From assembly GCA_029953675.1 (NCBI GenBank), contig JAMWBK010000010.1, positions 1,593,001-1,657,000 of the forward strand: a DNA stretch of 64,000 nt, read 5' to 3'. Origin of the DNA: Rhodosorus marinus. Lineage: Eukaryota; Rhodophyta; Stylonematophyceae; Stylonematales; Stylonemataceae. This document shows, piece by piece, positions 56,640 through 64,000 of this stretch (position 1 is the stretch's first letter; every line of letters begins with the position of its first letter). The notes beneath the pieces were generated by a model that saw nothing but the letters and a program-made list of their open reading frames with translations, made no database searches and was not told the DNA's origin. The translations under genes and the position numbers were made by a program.

Positions 56640-57150
56640 CTTCCATTTCAGCAGTGCCGACATATAAGTGCTAATCCGGTCCAGCTATTGAACCATGATT
56701 ACTTCTTGGTATGGCACGCTCTCACTCGTATATCATGAATCATGGTTGCTTCTCGGCATGATAGGCTGCCATTCTCATGCAATGAATCATGATTACTTCT
56801 GAGCGCGACAGGCTGTCTAAACATTAGTTGAACATTAGCAAAAACCATCTTTGTGGTCGCCACTGAAACAGGTAATAATAACCTCCCGTATTGATGAAAA
56901 TCAAACCTTGGTCAAGTCGGCAAACGACTATTCACCGAAAAAGATGAAAAGAGCATTGAAAACTATCGGACGCAATCGGTGGTTGTCGGACCATTTATCG
57001 GACGAAGCCCGCTTTATCTTTTCTATTCAGGTCTGATTAACTCATTTCAGACGGGGGTTGACAAGAAAATATATTCCATTATTACTTAGTACGGGAACGA
57101 CAAACGTAGATCGGACCGTCTGATAAAATATCAGACGGAGATGACAACCG
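56640..57150. mobile_element. TCCGATA-family repeat, copy B (uninterrupted)
   Basis: Collinear with copy A: GAATCATG...CTTCTCGGCATG...GCAATGAATCATGATTAC, then without a break ACATTAGCAAAAACCATC, AAACCTTGGTCAAGT, GCAAACGAC, GGACGCAATCGGTGGTTGTC and ATTCAGGTC. Motifs with one or two changes (TCTGATA, TCAGACGG) show decay. Because this copy reads straight across the point where copy A is interrupted, it marks the site of the gypsy insertion there. Confidence 0.72.
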
Positions 57151-58182
57151 TAACTATGGGTAATTGCGCTTTGTTTGCTTACTCTCGCCAACAGAGTAAG
57201 TCACGTACTGTCCTATCTAGTACATTTGCTCTCCCTGGTTAAACACGATATCCGCTGGAAAAGGCCAATCTTCCCATTGTCTTTTCACAGTCAAGAAAAA
57301 TCGGGCTTTCCTCCCAGCTCGCTGTGTGCTAAGGTTTCCTGATATTTTTGTTCATCTACCTAGAAACCCAATAGCCCCATTTTATTACGAACAAATGGCG
57401 ACCATCTATTGTATCTCAGGAAATAGTAATGAGTCAGTCGATATTCGTGTATAATGATTGAAAAATGTGCGTCATGATCGGATTCAACCTTCAACGAAAT
57501 TTGCATCACCACCCTGGGGGTCCGTATAGTTCTTTTCTTGGATTGGTTTCATTGTTCGGTGCGTATACCCCTAGGTCATGAGTCCGCAAAATTTCGTCAG
57601 GAGGCAGTTCATTTACTGACGGGGAGGGGGTATTCCCCAACAGTAGTTTACCAGGAAAAAAACAAATTTGTGATAAAAACCCGTCTCTAATCAATCCTAT
57701 TGATCCTATTGACTGGGAAAACATCCTGATATAGGGGGCATCTTTCAACACTTGCTCTGTGCGGAAGAATGCTGGTCTGATCTTCATGGGGTGCATTGGC
57801 TGAGGTTGATATCCAACTCCCCCTTGAAAGATTATTGTGAAAGCATCTGAAACTCCGGCCACAATGTTCTCCTAGGATTGAATATTTTTGGTGGGGCTCT
57901 TTTTTGAGAGGCGAAGGTTTCGCTCCAAATCAAGTTTTTAATAATAATCTGGCATTGACGTATCTCCGTTGCCTGAGGAGATGCCCCATTCTATGTCAAT
58001 GCTTTCTGCACCAAATGTAAGTTTTAGCGCTTCTTAAATTGCTCCCATAGCACGCAGTACGGATCGAGCAGGGGAGGGTGGGCGAGGAGATGCGTACGGT
58101 GGCTCGGGGTGCTTGCAGTAGTGGACATTGTTGTGTAATCGAAAATCTGTGCGTACGATCGTAGACAGATTTCTTGGCAGAT
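57151..58182. other. Upstream region of the LHCR gene, with an unexplained frame
   Basis: About 1 kb. The minus strand is open for 118 codons at 57506-57862 without an ATG at its head; its translation (for instance KDAPYIRMFSQSIGSIGLIR) matches no family I know. The last 150 bases must contain the LHCR promoter. Confidence 0.4.
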
Positions 58183-58913
58183 ATGAATGCTTTCGTTGGG
58201 AGCTTTGCGCCGTCGCGGCTCACGCGCACCACTTTCGCCGGTGCTAGATTGTCAGGAGCACCAGTCAGAAGCGCTGCTCGTGTAACGATGCAGGCTAAGT
58301 CTAAGAGTGTACCTTTCATGGATTGTCCCAAGGCGCTGGATGGATCCATGGTTGGCGATGTTGGATTTGATCCACTCAACTTCAGCGCATACCTGCCGCT
58401 CAGCTGGCTGAGGGAAGCGGAGATTAAGCATTGCAGAATCTGCATGCTTGCTGCGCTTGGATGGATCACGACGGAATTCTATACCTTCCCTTTCTATGCG
58501 GGTGCACCGAAGCTGCCGACTGACGCACATGGTATGTATTCTTCGTGAGCACCACGAATGCTTTGAAGTTGTCTCTGCTTCTGTTTGACACCTCTTTTCT
58601 GCTCCACACAGACTACTTCACGAAGACCGCACTGGCGCAGGTCCTGCTTTTTGTGTGTGTGTGGGAAATCTTAACGACCCCCGCTGTCATTCAGATGGTC
58701 ACTGGCAAGTCTGACCGCAAACCAGGGTACTTCGGATTCGACCCTCTGAATTTGACCTCGAAATGGGACCGCTCGAAGCTGGACAAGTACCAGCTTTCGG
58801 AACTGAAGAATGGCCGACTCGCGATGATTGCTATTGGAGGCCTTGTCCACCAGGCGTGGCTCACCAAGTTGCCTGCCATCGCTCAGATTCAGGCTGGCAA
58901 GTTTTTCCCTTAA
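58183..58913 (+). CDS. Light-harvesting chlorophyll-binding protein, LHCR type
   Basis: Exons 58183-58531 and 58612-58913 (651 nt) give 216 residues; the GAC codon is split after its first base. Residues about 1-35 form a plastid transit peptide rich in Ser, Ala and Arg (MNAFVGSFAPSRLTRTTFAG), with a likely cut near RVTMQA. The mature part has GDVGFDPLNFS before helix 1, then LREAEIKHCRICMLAALGW with the ExxHxR chlorophyll ligand motif. Helix 2 is ALAQVLLFVCVWEILT. PGYFGFDPLNLTSK precedes helix 3, YQLSELKNGRLAMIAIGGL, with ExxNxR. Three helices and this size are typical of the red-lineage LHC proteins that serve photosystem I. The usual Gly after the helix-1 His is Cys here. This gene fixes the organism as photosynthetic with a red-type antenna. 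Confidence 0.95.
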
Positions 58914-59436
58914 TCAGTAGTTGTTAGATTTCTGTGGGACGTCGGGTGGTGAGTCAAAAAAATTGCAGTAAAAGTTGAACAACCCCGCGATATTTCTGTA
59001 TGCCGGAATACATTGATCACGCTTAGTTGGGACAGAAACTCTTGAGAATGTCCGCTTTGTGCCTGTGCTCCAGGGAGCAGATGCGTATCCCAGTTTCCTC
59101 GCCGACATTGTTTTCCAATTTCATGGACCTTGTGGAATATTTTGGTAGCATTGTATATGGCTGAGACAGAAGAACTATCATAGAAGCAGCGCTGAGAACT
59201 CCCGCATACTCCTTGTGAAAGATCAGTAAGACTACTACTACTAATATATTGTTTGCTCGTGGTTAAAAAAAACTTTATACACGTCCGCTATCGAGCTTCA
59301 AGCTAGTACAGTTCACGTCATCTCACTGAAGATAAACGGGGTCCCTCTGTGCTTCTCGCAACGGCAGATACGTTCTTCCGCTTGTTTCGAGAGGCTCTCT
59401 TCTAGTAACTGTTGCTGTTGGGAGCACTCGAACCAA
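58914..59436. other. Convergent intergenic region
   Basis: About 520 bases between the LHCR stop (+) and the A20/AN1 stop (-). No feature beyond the expected 3' UTRs. Confidence 0.5.
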
Positions 59437-60106
59437 TCAAATTTTTGCTACTTTTGCGGCTTTCACGATTGGGTTGAGTTTTCGCAGCAGGTCCTTGTTC
59501 ATCGCTTTGTAATCAAACTCACATTCATGCAGCTCTGCGTGACGGTGATTTGCACAGTAGTAGTAACCACAGCGACACTTAAAAGTGGTCAGCCCGATTC
59601 TTCTGCGGCATGTGAAACACCTGTGCGTCAATTTCTGTGCTTTTCTCTCAGATATTGAAGTCTTGGCGCTGGAGTCAGAATCTTCCCTGCGCCGTTTCAA
59701 ATCTTTCAAAACTTCAACGATGCACTGAATGTTCTCCACACCGTCCTGAAGCTTCGGCTCCTCCTTTCTATGCGTTTCAGTTCCAGCTTTCGATACACTT
59801 GTTTTCTCAGTAGAATCTCGATTTACAGTCGGTTCAGTTTCGCTTTCTCTCTCCAGGTGCGCCCTGTAGCATTGAGGGCACATGCTCAAGTTCTCCGACG
59901 ATCTACGGGGTAAACAAAATAATAGAATGCTCAGTCAAGAAGAACCGTTGCTCTCGGTCCGTCCATCAATCGCCGCGCGTTCCAGTGCAGAGTTTAAAAG
60001 TCAAAAAATTCTTCAATTAGCAGCCTTCGAATATAGCATACCCCATAAATCCACATCCAGTAACACAAGGTTGAGGAACAGAAGAGTCTCTGTTGCAACC
60101 TGACAT
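59437..60106 (-). CDS. A20/AN1 zinc-finger stress-associated protein (ZFAND/SAP type)
   Basis: Exons 60106-60042 and 59902-59437 (65 + 466 nt) give 176 residues; the intron (59903-60041) cuts the A20 finger inside a Gly codon. ATG 60106 gives MSGCNRDSSVPQPCVTGCGF. The A20 finger reads C-x3-C-x11-C-x2-C (CVTGC in exon 1, MCPQCY in exon 2). A Ser/Glu-rich linker follows. The C-terminal AN1 finger is complete: CFTCRRRIGLTTFKCRCGYY, then YCANHRHAELHEC with the C-x2-H-x5-H-x-C ligands, ending in DYKAMNKDLLRKLNP and KAAKVAKI, the usual tail. These proteins bind ubiquitin chains through A20 and act in stress responses or proteasomal shuttling. Confidence 0.93.
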
Positions 60107-62499
60107 GTTGCAAACGCTTCCCCTTCGCACTATGCTTCTCTTTGCAGAGGACTGCCAGAGACGCTGGTCTTCACTCTCGTCGGGGACCACGCCAAAGTTT
60201 CTCGGTGAACTCTAAGTGTTCCGCAAAGTTTCTACTTTATACGCTTGTATTTTATTTACGCGGAGCTTAGACACCTCAGAATAGCACAGTGCATGGGTTG
60301 TTACTAAAGTACACCAATCCTAGAGCCCCCGCGCACAAACTCAGCTGAGCCCCACAACCTAGTCAGCGAAACACCTCTTAAGCTCCCCCCCGGATGCCCC
60401 TTCTCACCTCGACACCGAGTGTGAGGAGACAGCCCACTGCGTTAAGCGAGACTTTTTAACCTCCACAAGACAAGAACAGACTTGCCTCTGGCTTGGCCAT
60501 GCGGCCGGAAAGAATTCTCATTCGATAGGTGCCCAGAAAATTATGAAATATTGCTAGTGTGCGTGTCGAATTCTAAGAGGTCGCCGACAGCTATTGCTGG
60601 AGATGACACACGGAATATTCCAAAAGAAAGATTTTTGCCCTTATTTTGAGCCTTGGTATTCCTGATTTTCAGTGTCGTCCAGCAAAAACACGCAAAAACC
60701 CAGACTAGCGCAAACGGGGTTTTCTATTTGAAGTACTGACAAGCGCCTTGTAAATATGCAGAGACCAACCGAAAACTGTTTAGAAAAAAACGCTCTCTTC
60801 GCTCTCGCGCTGTGCGCTCAGAAGTACTCGTGTAGCGTGTACTAGGCTTCTAAAAGCTGTGCTTTGATAGCGCGCGAGAAAATCGACGCTCTTATTTAAT
60901 CATTTTTGCTTTTCGTTTGAACCCGGAACAGCAAAATTTAGCGCTCATTTTCCAATTTTAAGGGAAGCTGCGTGTTTCTTGAACTCGTGGGCCAGGATGA
61001 TTTGACAGCTCAGAGCCTTCGTATACTGATTAAATTGGTTCCGTCGTCTGGGATGGCGGTGGGGTTCCATCGCGCCAGCCAACAGCTTGGAATTGTGCAT
61101 CTTATTGTTCTCGATACATTCAATCTTTTCTGATTACTTTAGGACCAGCGAAGTTCGGGCGACTTGCGCCAATATATATACCCCGCGCATGAGAGCACGC
61201 GGCTGCGGTGTAGAAATGGAGCACCATTTCTACACCACAGGGACGATTTTGTGGAAAGCTACTGGTCGCTGGACTTCTGGGTTTGGAGACATAGATATTA
61301 AATGAAACTAGTTTTTTGGAAGACGCATCTAGATAAATTCAGAGGCACGCTGTTCCTTAAAAATGATGAACGCAAGGAAGTGAAGTATGGGCTGGAGTAC
61401 TTCAAGGTTCGGTGTCACGGAGATATCAGTTTCTTGTGACCTTTTGCACTACGAACCCGCGGTCAAAGTAAACTTCAGGGCGCGAGCAATGATTTGTTAA
61501 ACAAGTAGCTGCAGTTTCGATTCGCTATTTTGCACTTGTTGCAAGAGTCCCCTACTATGCCTGCGTTGCTCGCCCGTAACTGTGTCCTTTGCTGGGCAAC
61601 TGCCTAATGCAGCGCAAACACTATTTCGATCACTATCTAGGGAAAAGGCCGGGCTTAAACCCACACCCCGGGATCTCTAGCTACGATAAAATATCCCCAG
61701 AAAAAACGGAATCAGCTCAAGGTCCCACTGATCCACACGAAGAGCTGCTAATGCAAGCTCTGCGTTCCCTTCCCTAAGCGTCTTGTTTATCTAAGCGCGT
61801 ACATTGCTAAGCTCATCGATCTTTGTCAGCTTATGAGTGTATCCATCGCACAGGAACTCCTGCGTTATCTCTCCCCCGTCCAAATGTCTAGATCGCGATC
61901 GGTATGAATGTCGGTATCGTCCGGGTGCTCAATCGCCATTGCGTCCTTGCAATGTGTAAGTTTTCAGCACTCAGTGTGCTTGGTTGCAAGTCCGTTTGTT
62001 TCTCGGCTCCTTGGAAGCTGTCTGGGCTGTAGCGGCGAGACCACGGCACACCAATTGCGAATCTCTGTGACGTTCTTGTGGATGGCCACCAGCTCGGGGC
62101 CTAGATTGTAGTTCTCAAGGCAGTTTGTTGGTTCTTGTTCGACCTCCCGGAATTACCATCGGATAAGCCACTGCGCCACCTCTGGCATATTGTATTTGGT
62201 GTCATCTTTGCCGCAGTCCGCTCGATGTCTGACAGCGGTGGATTCTTTGTACACCGTTCGTAAGGCGTTTACTACTATTGCCCGTATTTCAGCGTCCGCA
62301 GTCGCGGAGTCGGGAGCCCCAAAAGTTCCGCATTCCCGGTCCGCTCAATTTTCTCCGTCCAAGGTGAGGAAAACCTTGTGTACAAACCTACGGGGGAGCG
62401 GATTCGGGCCCTATTTTCGTTGGTAAATTTGAGGCATTAAAGCGTGCGCCGAGATGGAGGCGGCAGAGAACACTCTGTTGATCAGCGTTCTAATCTGAG
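60107..62499. other. Intergenic region with a perfect hairpin, no gene recognised
   Basis: About 2.4 kb, AT-rich at 60560-61000. A perfect inverted repeat lies at 61207-61236. Frames at 61087-61305, 61589-61777, 61908-62111 and 62190-62426 (plus) have no domain; the right end may already belong to the downstream reverse-transcriptase relic. Confidence 0.45.
61207..61236. repeat. Perfect 13-bp inverted repeat with 4-nt loop
   Basis: GGTGTAGAAATGG, AGCA, then the exact complement. It lies in non-coding DNA behind a TATATATA stretch (about 61173). Confidence 0.95.
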
Positions 62500-64000
62500 T
62501 GTAAGGTCCCCGAATGAGGCATTCTAGGAAGTGCGTTGAGAGCGCGCCTCCAAAACTAGTCCAGCACTACAGAGTATTTGATTGTGCACAGTTCTGTTGA
62601 ACATTGCTGGCGTCGGGGTTTGCCTGTCGTTGTCGGGATTGAAGCTTCCAGGGTGCGTTGTTCGCAATTGCGCTAAAGGTAGGACCAATGCCCTTGATTG
62701 CTTTGGAAAGTATTGACCCGTCCAGTGTAGAATGCAATCAATAGGTTGGGTTCGTCGTCTCTTTCCAAATCCCAGGCCGCCCCATCTGCATGGGAGTACC
62801 ACTCGTTTCCAAGGCGGTTGAGTGCCATTCCGGTCCTCAGCAGTTGTTTGGAAACAACACAGCAGCCTTTCTAGATGTAGCCTCACCAACGAGTCCGCTT
62901 CGCGTGCCAGTGTGCGTCCAAATTGAAACGCCAGCGTTCGCTGTGTATAGTCTGGGCGAGTTTCAGAGCAAAAGCGGAACAGGGCAGTTGCGCGCTCAGT
63001 TCCTGGTGGGAGAAGATGTGCAATCTCCTCGAAGAGTTTGGTTTGTGTCCCAATCGGGTTGGAGTGAATTGTCAGCCTTCTCTTGAAATTTCCACGTCTG
63101 CCATATCTCGGGTGACCAGTCTCGGGAATCCAGGTGATACCTGAGTAGTGAGAACCCCCACTTCTGAGGTTGCAGTTGGGCTCCGATGGTCGGTAGAGTC
63201 CTCTGGCTCCAGATTAGAATTGGGGCTTAGGGCTAAGGCATGTAGGCCGGGTTTAAGAGGGTTCCCCTTGTACCCCGGTGGTGGCCTGCAGGCGTAGGCG
63301 GGCTTTACCCTCCTCTTTCCGCGGTAATCTTGGCTATAGTTGCCAGGACATGGCTATTGTTCGCATCTGCCCGAAGAGCTCGCGTAATAAACTCCTCCGC
63401 CTTTGCGACGTTCTCAGTTCTGTATTCCAAAAGTCCGAGCGCATGATAAGTTGCCGCGTTGTGAGGGTCAACCTTAATGCCTCGCGAAAAGTTACCTTCC
63501 GTGTCTTTTTGACACTAGCCAAAGAGCGTAGGGGATTCTTCACAGTGGTTGCATACCCCCGCCGGTAGACGGCTCCAGTTCCGGATAGTGGTGGTCGACG
63601 AGTTGCTTATCGATGCGACAATCGATCTGGTTGAACACGTTGGCCAGGTCCAGCCTGCGTACTGCCGATTCTGGTTCACAGAACAGATGAGCTTGGATGA
63701 CATGCATTGACTTGTCGCATGCGCCACTTACTGCAAGTTGGAGCGGTACTAGTACTCTCGGAGTCACTATGTATCCGAACTGAAGACCTACCGTGCGCCA
63801 GCTTCCGGTGGACCTCTGGGACTCCGATCGGGCGAACTGCAGGCCTCACTGGTGGTGGGCTGGTGGTAGAAGGCTTGACGAATGGCAGTAGCGACTGCTG
63901 CGCAAGGCCCTAGTGAGGACTTCCGGAAATCGCTCTGGTGCGGTTGAAAGTTGGGTTATGAAGCGTACGAGGTGTCGTTGTACCTGACCGTTGAGCGCCC
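62500..64000 (-). pseudogene. Degraded non-LTR-type reverse transcriptase
   Basis: Minus-strand relic running in from the right edge. From high to low coordinates: a frame with VRPIGVPEVHRKLAHG (near 63800; family pattern RPIxVGExLRRL), a shift, then TPRVLVPLQLAVSGACDKSM (pattern P-x-QxGVGxxGGxEA) and RRLDLANVFNQIDCRI (pattern LDxxNAFNxxxR, first catalytic Asp), followed by HYPELEP. Frames then shift again. At 62889-62524 RWGGLGFGKR recalls the LPxxxGGLGL block found downstream of such RT domains. Frame changes and stops make it non-functional, and the missing part lies beyond the window. Confidence 0.72.

Noticed and set aside
1-64000. CRISPR arrays, tRNA, rRNA, operons, phage or plasmid features
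   Set aside because: Looked for and not seen. The tandem repeats present have no regular unique spacers, and genes are intron-bearing and eukaryotic.

Overview
The window is nuclear DNA of a photosynthetic eukaryote with a red-lineage plastid, most likely a rhodophyte or an alga with a red-derived plastid. The best marker is a short light-harvesting protein of the LHCR type at 58183-58913. Gene after gene is cut by short introns (roughly 50-180 bp) with GT-AG borders, and neighbouring frames join in phase across them. That intron density does not suit the intron-poor unicellular reds, but I cannot name a species. No operons, tRNAs, rRNAs or CRISPR arrays were seen.

Left part (1-31.7 kb) is compact, ordinary euchromatin. 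In order: a CDC50/LEM3 flippase subunit (-, cut by the window edge), a SAM methyltransferase (-), protein phosphatase methylesterase PPME1 (+), a six-BRCT TopBP1/Dpb11-like checkpoint protein (+), a zinc-ribbon plus RRM protein with a likely plastid presequence (+), the Golgi SNARE GOS28 (+), a membrane-anchored FkbM-like methyltransferase (-), a membrane histidine acid phosphatase (+), the actin-interacting WD-repeat protein Aip1/WDR1 (-), a large conserved HEAT/ARM protein of unknown role (+), and a HAT/TPR-repeat protein resembling Mbb1/HCF107 (-).

Middle part (32-40 kb) is a transposon nest. A repeat rich in TCCGATA/TATCGGA motifs is split by two Ty3/gypsy integrase fragments lying head to head. 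Beside it are a solo LTR and a degraded gypsy element. The 5' LTR of that element is split by a roughly 490-bp foldback unit made of another integrase fragment in inverted orientation.

Right part (40.7-64 kb) returns to genes: a small multi-pass membrane protein (-), a CinA-like/nucleotidylyltransferase fusion (-), the mitochondrial twin-CX9C assembly factor COA6 (+), a small single-pass membrane protein (+), a Pcf11-like CID protein of mRNA 3' processing (+), a Sey1/RHD3-like dynamin-superfamily protein with a degraded P-loop (+), a second small single-pass protein (+), LHCR (+) and an A20/AN1 zinc-finger protein (-). A second copy of the TCCGATA repeat lies at 56.6-57.2 kb, and a frameshifted non-LTR-type reverse transcriptase relic fills the last 1.5 kb. 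The genes are independent housekeeping functions rather than one pathway; several sit in divergent pairs with short shared promoters (2816/3026, 43236/43663).
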